Notes: generated by a model not told the origin, from the letters alone. Positions 27,256-35,817 are shown, numbered from the stretch's first letter. The stretch is 52,441 bases of DNA from Bacillota bacterium (GCA_023410675.1 JAEYPM010000076.1:1-52441); one strand, 5' to 3'. Made by a program: numbers and translations.

Positions 27256-27288
27256 AAAGATCATAAAATTAAATTTATGGTCTTTTTT
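27256..27288 (+). terminator. Rho-independent terminator
   Basis: AGATCATAAA pairs with TTTATGGTCT (one wobble) around a six-base loop, followed by seven T residues. Confidence 0.8.
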
Positions 27289-27366
27289 TAGTCATCACAT
27301 ACTAAAATTATATAGAGAAGGGTTAAAAAAGAGTTGATATTCCCATAGGCAAAGAATATACTGATA

Positions 27367-27375
27367 TGGTATAAT
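27367..27375 (+). promoter_or_regulatory. Extended -10 promoter of glmS
   Basis: TGGTATAAT is an extended -10 element with a consensus TATAAT. The -35 region is weak. Transcription from about 27382 would give an RNA that contains the whole ribozyme. Confidence 0.55.
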
Positions 27376-27395
27376 AACTAAATGGGAAATAAAAA

Positions 27396-27545
27396 CAATT
27401 AAAGCGCCAGAACTTAAAAAATATTTTAAGTTGACGAGGGATAGAGTGATCGATAATTCGGCGGATGCTCTATAGGTATCACAGCCTAAAAGAACAGACA
27501 AAATCAAGGGGCGACCTTTGAAGCAAATGGTTCTTAGTGAATTTC
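27396..27545 (+). ncRNA. glmS ribozyme (glucosamine-6-phosphate riboswitch)
   Basis: The conserved core is present in order: AAAGCGCCAGAACTT at the cleavage site, AAGTTGACGAGG, ATCGATAATTCGGCGGATGC, the ACAGCC segment, and an ACCTTTGAAGCAAATGGTT helix near the 3' end. Cleavage is expected between 27403 and 27404. The ribozyme self-cleaves when glucosamine-6-phosphate binds, leading to decay of the glmS message. It sits directly upstream of glmS, as it does in other Firmicutes. The 3' boundary is approximate. Confidence 0.93.
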
Positions 27546-27596
27546 CCAGCTCTAAATTTATGTTTTTATAATTTAATAATGGGAGGTTTATTTGTT

Positions 27597-29426
27597 ATGT
27601 GCGGAATTGTTGGGTATATTGGAAAAAAAGGTGCGTCAGAAGTTATTTTAAGTGGATTATCAAAACTAGAATACAGAGGTTATGATTCATCAGGAATTGC
27701 AGTTGTAAACAAGTCGAGTAACATTGTATGGGCTAAAAAAAAGGGAAGACTAAGTGTACTTGAGGAGATACTTGCTAAAGAGCCTATAGAAGGTAATATT
27801 GGGATTGGGCATACGAGATGGGCAACACATGGCGAACCATCAGATGTCAATTCACATCCTCATCTCAATCACAATGATACTATAGCAGTAGTTCACAATG
27901 GTATTATTGAAAACTATATGGAATTAAAAGAAATGCTTATAGAAGAAGGTTATGTATTTCATTCAGAAACAGATACAGAAGTCGTTGTACACCTAATTGA
28001 TAAATATTATAAAGGAAACCTTTTAGAAGCAGTTTACTTAGCAGTTTCATGCCTTAGAGGAGCATATGCATTAGGTGTAGTATCTTCTAATCATCCAGAT
28101 GAACTTATAGCTGTAAGAAAAGAAAGCCCACTGATTGTAGGCGTAGGAGAAGATGAATACTTTATTGCATCAGATGTGCCAGCTATTTTGACAAATACAA
28201 GAAATGTGTTTTATATTGAAAATGGTGAAGTCGTGTATATAAAGGGTAACGAATTAACAATATATGATGAGCATCATAATGTAGTAAAAAAAGAAATGAA
28301 GACAGTAGAGTGGGATATTGAAGCTGCATCTAAGAGTGGCTTTGAACATTTTATGCTTAAAGAAATATATGATCAGCCACAAGCAATTAAAGATACCCTT
28401 CTAAGAAGATTAGATGGTAACAGGATGATCCATCTTGATGATATTACAATGAGTAAAGAGCAACTTGAAAGAATTAATAAGGTTTATATTGTAGCTTGTG
28501 GAACTGCTTATCATGCGGGACTTGTTGGAAAATATGCAATTGAAAAATTAGCTAAGATCCCTGTGGAAGTTGATATCGCATCAGAGTTTAGATATTCTGA
28601 TCCATTTATAGATGAACGTACGCTTCTTATTGTTGTTTCACAATCTGGAGAAACTGCAGATACCCTAGCAGCTATGAAACTTGCTAGGAAAAACGGAGCA
28701 AGGGTACTTGCAATTACTAATGTGGTTGGGTCTTCTGTAGCTAGAGAAGCAAGTGATGTGTTTTATACATGGGCAGGTCCTGAGATTGCTGTTGCTTCTA
28801 CAAAAGCATATACAGCACAGATGATAGCATTTTATATGATAGCACTTGAATTTGCACATAAGAAAGATGTTATATCATTACAGAAATATCAAGAGATTAT
28901 TAATAGTATAGAGGCTTTAGCTCCACTAGTTTCTAATATACTTGAAGAAAAAGATAAAATTAAAGAAGCAGCAAAACATATCAGTCAATCAGTAAATGTA
29001 TTTTATTTAGGTAGAGGCGTAGACTATACAACTGCTAAGGAAGCAGCTCTTAAGCTCAAAGAAATTTCTTATATTTATACAGAAGCTTTTGCTGCTGGAG
29101 AATTAAAACATGGGCCAATAGCTCTTATAGAACAAGGTACTCCTGTATTATGTGTCGTAACCCAATCTGCCTTAGAAGAAAAGATGATCTCAAATATTAA
29201 GGAAGTTAAAGCAAGAGGAGCTTTCGTGATTGCTATTACCAAGCAAAGTAGTAGAGAAGTAGCAAAAGTTGCTGATGCGGTGATTTATATACCTGAGGCA
29301 GAAGATCTTCTGATGCCTGTAATTTCTGTTATTCCAACACAACTTCTTGCATATTATGCATCTATAGCACGAGGAAATGATGTTGATAAGCCAAGAAACC
29401 TTGCTAAATCAGTTACTGTTGAGTAA
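27597..29426 (+). CDS. glmS: Glutamine--fructose-6-phosphate aminotransferase (isomerizing)
   Basis: A 609-residue enzyme making glucosamine-6-phosphate from fructose-6-phosphate and glutamine, the first step to UDP-GlcNAc. The start must be ATG 27597, because the N-terminal nucleophile Cys follows the initiator Met (MCGIVGYIG); the frame is open further upstream. The glutaminase domain shows EYRGYDSSGI, HTRWATHGEP and NGIIENY. Two SIS domains follow (VACGTAYHAG, SQSGETADTL, and GRGVDYTTAKEAALKLKEIS), ending in the expected KSVTVE. GGGAGG lies ahead of the ATG. It is controlled by the upstream ribozyme. Confidence 0.97.
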   Translation: MCGIVGYIGKKGASEVILSGLSKLEYRGYDSSGIAVVNKSSNIVWAKKKGRLSVLEEILAKEPIEGNIGIGHTRWATHGEPSDVNSHPHLNHNDTIAVVHNGIIENYMELKEMLIEEGYVFHSETDTEVVVHLIDKYYKGNLLEAVYLAVSCLRGAYALGVVSSNHPDELIAVRKESPLIVGVGEDEYFIASDVPAILTNTRNVFYIENGEVVYIKGNELTIYDEHHNVVKKEMKTVEWDIEAASKSGFEHFMLKEIYDQPQAIKDTLLRRLDGNRMIHLDDITMSKEQLERINKVYIVACGTAYHAGLVGKYAIEKLAKIPVEVDIASEFRYSDPFIDERTLLIVVSQSGETADTLAAMKLARKNGARVLAITNVVGSSVAREASDVFYTWAGPEIAVASTKAYTAQMIAFYMIALEFAHKKDVISLQKYQEIINSIEALAPLVSNILEEKDKIKEAAKHISQSVNVFYLGRGVDYTTAKEAALKLKEISYIYTEAFAAGELKHGPIALIEQGTPVLCVVTQSALEEKMISNIKEVKARGAFVIAITKQSSREVAKVADAVIYIPEAEDLLMPVISVIPTQLLAYYASIARGNDVDKPRNLAKSVTVE

Positions 29427-29454
29427 TATACAAATAGCCTTAAGAAATAATTAT

Positions 29455-29619
29455 GCCAAGGTGGGGACAGCTGTTTAACATGGTGTGTTATTCCGTAGAA
29501 GAGCTGAAGGAAAAGTCCGTGAGGGTTTTCCGAAGGATGACTTAATTGATGAATGTAAAAAATCTGATACTAAAACATTGGAGGCATTAAGATCTCTAAA
29601 AGATTTTATATATCCATAA
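29455..29619 (+). pseudogene. Probable relic of a type I restriction-modification methylase gene (hsdM)
   Basis: One frame reads AKVGTAV, a stop, then HGVLFRRRAEGKVREGFPKD and DLID. This resembles the HsdM segment (consensus-like VLPHGVLFRGxAEGxIRKxLIExDLI) that follows the catalytic NPPF region. Only about 35 residues are recognisable, with an in-frame stop exactly where the Leu-Pro of the motif would be. The remainder of the frame to 29619 (ECKKSDTKTLEALRSLKDFI) is not recognised. No hsdR or hsdS is near. The identification rests on a short match, so it is tentative. Confidence 0.5.
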
Positions 29620-29641
29620 GATGCAAATAAGTAAGACATTG

Positions 29642-29682
29642 CCCCCGTAGGTGTATTAAGTACAATCTTATTCCTACGGGGG
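29642..29682. terminator. GC-rich hairpin between glmS and the CNNM gene
   Basis: CCCCCGTAGG pairs perfectly with CCTACGGGGG across a 21-base loop, unusually GC-rich for this region. It is not followed by a clean T run, so it may be a glmS-distal terminator or a remnant tied to the adjacent hsdM relic. Between 29683 and 29845 nothing else is evident. Confidence 0.5.
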
Positions 29683-29845
29683 TAATATTTATATCTTATC
29701 AGTCTATTTTTCTTACCACTGAATGACGCCTCTGATTTTTTAATTGCATCAAAGATTAGATTGGCATCGATAATGATTATCATAAATGGATCTTCATAAC
29801 AACTTAATTTTTTGTTGCTAGTATAAATATAATAAAATTGCTATG

Positions 29846-29873
29846 TTGATTTAATAAAATTTTATGGTACTAT
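29846..29873 (+). promoter_or_regulatory. Promoter of the first CNNM/CBS gene
   Basis: TTGATT at 29846-29851, a 16-base spacer and an extended -10 TGGTACTAT ending at 29873, about 45 bases ahead of the start codon. Confidence 0.45.
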
Positions 29874-29917
29874 ATAGAGTAACAATAGTAATAAATTATT
29901 TTTTTGGAGGAATTTTA

Positions 29918-31237
29918 ATGCAAGTAGAACCTGAACCGTCGAATATAACTTCACAGCTAATTATAATAGCTATTTTAACATTTATTAATGCATTTTTTGC
30001 GTTAGCAGAGATGGCAATGTTGTCACTAAACAAAAGTAAGATAAAACTTCTTGCGGATGAAGGGAATAAAAAAGCTCAAATTCTAATAAAACTTACAGAA
30101 GAGCCAACAAAGTTTTTATCTACAATACAAGTTGGAATTACTTTTTCAAGTTTTTTATCTATTGCTTTTGCATCAGCTGGTTTATCAGATGATCTCGGTT
30201 TTTTCTTAAGAACATTAGGTGTGCCTTATAGTAGTGAAATAGCATTAATTGCAATTACTATTATGTTATCTTATATCATATTAGTATTTGGTGAATTATT
30301 CCCAAAGAGAGTTGCATTGCAAAAATCAGAGACTATTGCCATGTTTTTGGCACACCCTATACGTTTCATTTCTAAAATAATGAAACCTTTTGTGAAACTT
30401 CTTTCAATATCCACAGATAGCTTAGTATTTTTAGTTGGGCTAGATAAAGAGGATATTGAACAGAAGGTATCAAAAGAAGAGATCAAGACTATGGTAGAAG
30501 TGGGACAAGAGCATGGAGTGATCAATGAAACGGAAAAAGAAATGATTGATAGTATCTTTGAATTTGATGACAAGCTAGCCTATGAGGTTATGACACCAAG
30601 AACTGATGTATACTTAATTGATATAGATAGACCTTTAAGTGAATATGTAGATGAATTAATATCTGAGAAATATTCGAGGATACCTGTTTATGAGACAGAG
30701 CATGATAATATTATTGGTATTTTATACATGAAAGATTTCTTAGTTGAATCTAGAAAACATGGGTTTGAAAATGTAAATATTAGAAGCATACTCCATAGAC
30801 CCTATTTTGTACCAGAAACAAAGAATATTGACGAGCTATTTAAAGAGCTTCAGCTAACTAAAAAACACTTAGCAATACTCATTGATGAATACGGAGGATT
30901 TTCAGGAATAGCCTCTATAGAAGATCTTATTGAAGAAGTTATGGGTAATATTGAAGATGAATATGATGATGATGAGCCTCATATTATGAGAGTCGATAAT
31001 AATACTTTTATAGTAGATGGAATGCTTTCTATAGATGACTTTAACGAGTACTTTCATGTAAATATTGAAAGTGATGATTATGATACAATTGGTGGATTTA
31101 CAATAAATCTTCTCGGACATATACCTGAGACTACTGAAGAAGAGAACCTTCACTATGAAAACTTAATATTTAAGATCGTAGAGGTTAAGGAAAAGAGAAT
31201 AGAAAAAATAAAGGTATGTATACAGAAAGAGGTTTAG
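29918..31237 (+). CDS. CNNM/CBS-pair membrane protein (CorB/CorC, hemolysin C-like)
   Basis: A 439-residue protein. The N-terminal CNNM transmembrane domain (about 1-190: FINAFFALAEMAMLSLNKSK, FGELFPKRVAL) is followed by paired CBS domains (MTPRTDVYLIDID, SEKYSRIPVYETEHDNIIGI, IDEYGGFSGIASIEDLIEEV) and a C-terminal CorC/HlyC transporter-associated domain (FIVDGMLSIDDFNEYF). The family handles magnesium or cobalt transport. Start ATG 29918 has TTGGAGGAA upstream; the frame is open further 5' but without such a site. A paralogue follows 53 bases after it. Confidence 0.92.
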   Translation: MQVEPEPSNITSQLIIIAILTFINAFFALAEMAMLSLNKSKIKLLADEGNKKAQILIKLTEEPTKFLSTIQVGITFSSFLSIAFASAGLSDDLGFFLRTLGVPYSSEIALIAITIMLSYIILVFGELFPKRVALQKSETIAMFLAHPIRFISKIMKPFVKLLSISTDSLVFLVGLDKEDIEQKVSKEEIKTMVEVGQEHGVINETEKEMIDSIFEFDDKLAYEVMTPRTDVYLIDIDRPLSEYVDELISEKYSRIPVYETEHDNIIGILYMKDFLVESRKHGFENVNIRSILHRPYFVPETKNIDELFKELQLTKKHLAILIDEYGGFSGIASIEDLIEEVMGNIEDEYDDDEPHIMRVDNNTFIVDGMLSIDDFNEYFHVNIESDDYDTIGGFTINLLGHIPETTEEENLHYENLIFKIVEVKEKRIEKIKVCIQKEV

Positions 31238-31290
31238 TTTTCTCTTTATTTATATTTTATATAAAGAGATTTTATTAGGAGTGAGCATAT

Positions 31291-32535
31291 ATGGATTCAA
31301 GTAGCATAGGACAAATAATCGTGTTAGCGGTTTTATTATCTTTTTCTGCATTATTTTCAGCATCAGAAACCGCACTTATGTCTTTAAGTAAGATAAGAGT
31401 AAGAAATATGGTTGAAAATAATGAAAAAGGTGCAAAGGCAATTAGTAATTTAATAGAAAATCCTAACAAACTACTCAGCGGAATTTTGATAGGAAATAAT
31501 ATGGTTAATATAGGGGCATCTGCTTTAGCAACAAAACTAGCAATGGACTTTTTTGGGAGTGCTGGAGTTGGTATTGCTACTGCTGTAATGACAGTACTTG
31601 TTCTTATTTGTGGTGAAATAACACCAAAATCACTGGCAGCAAATAATTCAGAAAAGGTTGCTTTTAAAGTATCAGGGTTAATATCATTAATTTTAAAGAT
31701 ACTAAGTCCTATTGTTATAGTATTTACTTATGTAACTAACTTTATTATTAAGCTAATTAGTGGGAATCAGAGTAGTTATAAACCACTTATAACAGAAGAT
31801 GAATTAAAAACTATGGTTGATGTCAGTCATGAAGAAGGTATACTAGAACTTGAAGAAAAACAAATGATACAAAATGTATTTGAGTTTAACACACTTAAAG
31901 CAAAAGATGTCATGACAAAAAGGCAAGATATAGTTGCAGTAGATATAAAATCTTCCTACCAACAAATTAAAGAAACCTTTGTTAAGGAAAAATTTTCTAG
32001 GATTCCAGTATATGACGCAGATATTGATAACATTATAGGTATGCTCTATGTTAAAGATTTATTTTACTATGATGATACGAAAGATTTTAAAATTGATAAG
32101 TATATTCGAGATGTTCACTATACTTTTGAAAACAAGTCAATAACTGAGCTCTTTTCAAAGATGCAAAAAGATAGAATTTCCATGTCAGTTGTACTAAATG
32201 AATATGGAGGAACAGAAGGGATTGTTACTACAGAAGACTTAGTTGAAGAGATTATTGGAGATATTGTTGATGAATATGATGAACACATGAGTAATATTGA
32301 AAAAATAAATGATAAAGAATTTTTAGTTATGGGGATTACAAGACTTGAAGAACTTAATGAAAAAATTGGTGTAAACTTTGAGTCAAAACATGTTGATACT
32401 ATAGGTGGTTATATAACAAAAATGCTAGGAAGATTCCCAAAAAGTGGTGAATGTATTGATATTGATGAAGTGAAATTTATAGTAGAAAAGCAAGGGAAAA
32501 ACAGAATAGATAAATTAAGAGTCAAAATGGATTAA
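31291..32535 (+). CDS. CNNM/CBS-pair membrane protein, second tandem copy
   Basis: A 414-residue paralogue of the preceding gene with the same order: CNNM domain (FSALFSASETALMSLSKIRV, CGEITPKSLA), CBS pair (MTKRQDIVAVDI, KEKFSRIPVYDADIDNIIGM, NEYGGTEGIVTTEDLVEEII) and C-terminal CorC/HlyC domain (FLVMGITRLEELNEK). TTAGGAGTGAG precedes the ATG. Co-transcription with the first copy is likely. Sequence divergence is considerable, so the two may have different ion or partner specificity. It ends at a perfect terminator. Confidence 0.92.
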   Translation: MDSSSIGQIIVLAVLLSFSALFSASETALMSLSKIRVRNMVENNEKGAKAISNLIENPNKLLSGILIGNNMVNIGASALATKLAMDFFGSAGVGIATAVMTVLVLICGEITPKSLAANNSEKVAFKVSGLISLILKILSPIVIVFTYVTNFIIKLISGNQSSYKPLITEDELKTMVDVSHEEGILELEEKQMIQNVFEFNTLKAKDVMTKRQDIVAVDIKSSYQQIKETFVKEKFSRIPVYDADIDNIIGMLYVKDLFYYDDTKDFKIDKYIRDVHYTFENKSITELFSKMQKDRISMSVVLNEYGGTEGIVTTEDLVEEIIGDIVDEYDEHMSNIEKINDKEFLVMGITRLEELNEKIGVNFESKHVDTIGGYITKMLGRFPKSGECIDIDEVKFIVEKQGKNRIDKLRVKMD

Positions 32536-32565
32536 GCAAGAACTAAATAGTATGAATGAGTCAGT

Positions 32566-32600
32566 AAGATGCCTTTCTAGTAATTATAGAAAGGCATCTT
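32566..32600 (+). terminator. Rho-independent terminator after the CNNM pair
   Basis: AAGATGCCTTTCTA pairs perfectly over 14 bp with TAGAAAGGCATCTT around a seven-base loop. Confidence 0.8.
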
Positions 32601-32680
32601 ATTATGTATTTATCTAAACTGTAACGAATTTACATTCTAAGGCATAGCATAAATTGTAATATTCAATTTTGGAGGTTATT

Positions 32681-33223
32681 ATGCATCCACATCAATATCA
32701 GCGTCCTTTTGTAAATAGAAATTCTTTGAAATATAGAAAAAATATGAATATGTATATGCAACGAAGAAATGCTATAGCTTATATATTTGGAGGACCATTA
32801 GCTCCTAATATTAGTGGCGTTGTAATATTTTCAGAGGCTCCAGGAGGCACTGAGGTGTCGGTTGAAGTCAATGGACTTCCAGCTTATAAACCAGTAGAAA
32901 ATGGACAGCCACCAATAGGACCTCATGGATTTCATATACATGAAAAAGGGATATGCTCTGCAGGAGATCCTAATGCCCCATTTATGGCTGCTGGAGATCA
33001 TTGGAATCCAACTAATCAACCTCATGGTAACCATGCTGGAGATTTACCTGTTCTTTTTTCAAATAATGGTTATGCAAGAATGAGCTTCTTCACAAATAAG
33101 TTTAGTGTATCAGATGTTATAGGTAAAGCTGTAATTATACATCAAAATCCTGATGATTATAGAACTCAACCTTCAGGAGCATCAGGTAAAAGGCTCGCAT
33201 GTGGCATCGTTGAACACATTTAA
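32681..33223 (+). CDS. Cu/Zn superoxide dismutase family protein
   Basis: A 180-residue protein with the SodC fold signatures. GFHIHEKGIC gives two Cu ligands and the disulfide Cys. GDHWNP gives the bridging His. PHGNHAGDLP gives the Zn His/His/Asp with a shortened zinc loop. AVIIHQNPDDYRTQPSGASG and LACGI give the last His and second Cys. All seven metal ligands are therefore present. There is no signal peptide; instead a 40-residue basic, Tyr/Met-rich N-terminus (repeated NMN, YMQRR) precedes the domain, which is unusual. A spore-coat location is possible but only inferred. ATG 32681 follows GGAGG by five bases. Confidence 0.85.
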   Translation: MHPHQYQRPFVNRNSLKYRKNMNMYMQRRNAIAYIFGGPLAPNISGVVIFSEAPGGTEVSVEVNGLPAYKPVENGQPPIGPHGFHIHEKGICSAGDPNAPFMAAGDHWNPTNQPHGNHAGDLPVLFSNNGYARMSFFTNKFSVSDVIGKAVIIHQNPDDYRTQPSGASGKRLACGIVEHI

Positions 33224-33296
33224 GGTCATACAAGAAAACAATACTGTAGAAAATATTCTTGATAAATAAGTATTAGAACTTAATAAAATATAACAG

Positions 33297-33321
33297 AACT
33301 TGTCGATAGACAAGTTTTTTT
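33297..33321 (+). terminator. Rho-independent terminator after the SOD gene
   Basis: AACTTGTC pairs perfectly with GACAAGTT around a GATA loop, followed by a T run. Confidence 0.85.
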
Positions 33322-33420
33322 GAAAAAAATTGAGCTGAAAGAACACATTAATTGAGGGCATATGTGAAAGGACAAGTAGAAATATGATAAAATTAGAGAA
33401 TAAGATCAAAGGAGAAAAAA

Positions 33421-34407
33421 ATGGAAATTTATAGCACACAGCAGTACTATGTAAAAGAATCACTTGCTTTAGCAGTAGAAGAATATCATTTGGAATGTAC
33501 AAAATGCCCACAATTAGCGAAACGGAGCTTTGAAAAAGAATTGGAAGAAATTATTCAAAGACTATTTGAAAGTAAGTATGGGAAAGTGGCTGTTGAAAAT
33601 GGAAAGGTTATGGGGTACTTGGCTTATGAAGGACCTTGGAATGGATTTCATGGGAATGTAAAAGGTGCATTTTCTCCATTAGGAGGAAGTACATTTGTAG
33701 GTGAAAATAGAAAAATACTTGCCACAATGCTATTGCAAGAAGTTACAACAGACTTGGTGGCTGATGGAGTATGTAGTTTTGCATTAAGTAGATACGCTCA
33801 CGATGAAGAAGTTGGCAAATCTTTAGTCTTGAATGGATTTGGTATTAGGTGTAGCGATGCTATTATGAAACTCAGCTCGCGTGCCATCATAACTGATTTA
33901 AATGAAGAGATTAGATTTAAGGAGCTAACGAATGATGATAAAAGCGTAATATTTAACTTAAGGAAGAAACTCATAAAACACTTATGTGGTACACCAACAT
34001 TTTTCCCTACAAATATAACTGATTATAATAATTGGTTTGAAAATGATGGAATTAGAGTATTTGTAGCAAAAGAAGAAAACAGGATCATTGGGTATATGGC
34101 ATTAGATACGGAGGCAGAAACTTTTGTTTCAAATAGCGATAATATCTATAATAATTGTGGAGCATATGTTAATAAAGAATATAGAAGTAAAGGTATAGCT
34201 CAGCAGTTGTTAGAATACATACGAGAAATAGCCATGAAAGAAGGAAAGGAGTATTTAGGTGTTGATTATGAGACATTAAATCCTACTGCTCTTAGTTTTT
34301 AGAGTAAATACTTTGATAATTATACTTATAGTTACATAAGAAGGATTGATGAAAGAGTGCTTGGCTATGAAAAATATTTAGAAAGTCACATTTTTATTAC
34401 TAAATAA
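33421..34407 (+). pseudogene. GNAT acetyltransferase interrupted by an in-frame TAG
   Basis: Translation gives a 293-residue protein with an N-terminal GNAT-like half (KVAVENGKVMGYLAYEGPW) and a C-terminal GNAT core (EENRIIGYMALDTEAE, NNCGAYVNKEYRSKGIAQQL, LGVDYETLNPTALSF). It stops at TAG 34300-34302. The same frame then continues SKYFDNYTYSYIRRIDERVL to TAA 34407, the expected end of this family (NPTALxFWxKYF..Y..S..RRIDER). The TAG falls exactly where Trp is usual, so TGG to TAG is the simplest explanation. The protein lacks its final strand and is probably non-functional. AAAGGAG lies ahead of ATG 33421. Confidence 0.75.
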
Positions 34408-34440
34408 ACAATATAAAAGCATTTTTATGATCGACACCAG

Positions 34441-34458
34441 GGGGCGTAATTATGCCCC
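34441..34458. repeat. GC-rich hairpin ahead of the PAP2 remnant
   Basis: GGGGC and GCCCC pair around GTAATTAT, standing out in AT-rich DNA between two broken genes. The function is unclear; it may be a terminator stem or a scar of rearrangement. Confidence 0.4.
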
Positions 34459-34468
34459 ATAAATATAT

Positions 34469-34812
34469 TTGTTTTTTGAATATAATATTGTAAATTATAG
34501 GCCAGTTCTAATCAATAACACTCTAGAAGCGTCATATCCATCCTCTACAACTATGCTTGTGATGTGTATCATGCCTACTACTATGATACAAATACATCGT
34601 TTCATTCAAAATAGGATGTTAAAAATCGTTGTCAAAATATTTCTTGGTGTTTTTACTTTTTTATGATCGTAACACGTATATTATCAGGGGTTCATTGGTT
34701 TACAGATATTATAGGGGGCTTGCTACTAAGCTGTACGCTTCTTATGCTATACCGTTCAGTCAATATGTATATTGATGCAGCACATATCAAGAATATAAAT
34801 AAACTTGAATAA
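34469..34812 (+). pseudogene. PAP2-family phosphatase remnant (5' deletion and frameshift)
   Basis: Two frames together give the second half of a membrane PAP2 phosphatase. The first frame reads VNYRPVLINNTLEASYPSST with following TMLVMC (phosphatase motif 2 region). It runs out at TGA 34664-34666, directly after the run of six T at 34657-34662. From 34663 the next frame reads MIVTRILSGVHWFTDIIGGL (motif 3) to TAA 34812. Loss of one T would explain the frameshift. The N-terminal helices and motif 1 are missing upstream, where stops occur in all frames. The gene is dead unless the T run is a sequencing error, and even then it lacks its 5' half. Confidence 0.75.
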
Positions 34813-34950
34813 TTTTGAGAAATAAAATGAGAATGTATATTTGATAAGAATTGTTATTAAATACAGTTGAAAAAAATATAGAAATATGAAATAATAGTGG
34901 TATATCTAGAATGAACAATGTAAATATTATAACTTATGCTATGTGAATTG

Positions 34951-34991
34951 TTGAAAGAGAAACAACATTTACTATTATACAAGTTGTATAA
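34951..34991 (+). promoter_or_regulatory. Ferritin promoter overlapped by a perfect PerR/Fur-like palindrome
   Basis: TTGAAA at 34951-34956 is followed by TATTAT (34973-34978, 16-base spacer) or TTATAC (34975-34980, 18). The perfect palindrome TTATACAA-G-TTGTATAA at 34975-34991 covers the -10 region. Its 7-1-7 layout recalls the PerR box (TTATAATnATTATAA), which would fit repression of ferritin by a Fur-family regulator. The regulator assignment is inference. Confidence 0.5.
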
Positions 34992-35045
34992 GTTAAATAT
35001 TTAAATTGATTCCCTATACATTATTAAATTTAGGAGGAATATTAG

Positions 35046-35525
35046 ATGAGTAAATTATATGATAATTTAAATGAACAAATGAACTTTGAATTAGAATCAG
35101 CTTACATTTATGCAACAATGTCAGCTTATTTAAGTGCACAAAATATGCAAGGGATGACGCATTTTATGGATGCACAAGTAAAAGAAGAAATGGCTCATGC
35201 TGCTAAAATTAAAAAGTTCTTACAGGAGACAGGATATGGTATAAAATATCGATCTTTAAACCCTGGAGACGGTCAATTTGATTCTATTGAGGATGTATTT
35301 AAAAAAGCTTTGGCACATGAAAAGGTGGTAACCTCAAATATCCATAAATTAGTAAAGCAAGCAAGAGAAGAAGAGGAACAAAGAGTACTGAATCTACTTG
35401 CATGGTTTGTAGACGAGCAGATTGAAGAGGAAGATACTTTTGGTACTCTCGTAGAGAGGTTAGAACGCATTAATGGTCAATGGAATGGTTTGTATATTCT
35501 CGATAAAGAGCTTATAGCTAGGTAA
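35046..35525 (+). CDS. ftnA: Ferritin (non-haem, FtnA type)
   Basis: A 159-residue iron-storage protein forming 24-subunit cages. The ferroxidase-centre residues are visible: Glu in LNEQMNFELESAYIYATMSA, the EEMAHAAKI ExxH pair (about residues 47-54), and the later DEQIEEEDTF segment. Length and the four-helix pattern match bacterial FtnA; a haem-ligating Met as in bacterioferritin is not apparent. TAGGAGGAA precedes the ATG. It is monocistronic with its own promoter, palindrome and terminator, and oxidises and stores Fe(II). Confidence 0.93.
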   Translation: MSKLYDNLNEQMNFELESAYIYATMSAYLSAQNMQGMTHFMDAQVKEEMAHAAKIKKFLQETGYGIKYRSLNPGDGQFDSIEDVFKKALAHEKVVTSNIHKLVKQAREEEEQRVLNLLAWFVDEQIEEEDTFGTLVERLERINGQWNGLYILDKELIAR

Positions 35526-35573
35526 TCAACGAATAGAAACCTTATAATGCGTGGATATTAAATCAAATTCTAT

Positions 35574-35622
35574 AAAGTTGGAGCATATAGGCGTATTTAT
35601 GAACTATATTCTCCAGCTTTTT
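35574..35622 (+). terminator. Terminator after ferritin
   Basis: AAAGTTGGAG pairs with CTCCAGCTTT (one wobble), with an inner ATATAG/CTATAT helix, followed by TTATTTATTT. From 35623 to about 35750 nothing else is evident. Confidence 0.7.
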
Positions 35623-35753
35623 ATTTATTTGTCTATCTTTTTTATCTTCCCTATTCACAATTTAATATTTTTATGCATAAACTATAGAATTTAACATAAA
35701 ATAAAAAAGTAACAATATATTATATTGAAATAAGCTATATACTAACCTATTTG

Positions 35754-35781
35754 TTGACAAATTCAAAGAAGAAAATAATAA
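35754..35781 (+). promoter_or_regulatory. Promoter of selO
   Basis: A perfect -35 TTGACA at 35754-35759 is followed after 16 bases by TAATAA at 35776-35781. The predicted start near 35788 leaves a leader of almost 90 bases. Confidence 0.6.
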
Positions 35782-35817
35782 GGTCATGCTTAATTAGTAC
35801 TGTAAGAGACTCTTAAA

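Noticed and set aside
29475..29783. Minus-strand 102-residue frame starting IIIIDANLIFDAIKK, resembling a PIN-domain toxin start
   Set aside because: No ribosome binding site, no antitoxin partner, and the rest of the frame lacks PIN acidic motifs. It overlaps the hsdM-like relic and a hairpin.
34300..34302. TAG in the acetyltransferase as a pyrrolysine or recoded codon
   Set aside because: Other genes in the window (degV, the M16 peptidase, ntpI) end normally with TAG. There is no pylT or pylS here, and the position is a usual Trp, so a point mutation is simpler.
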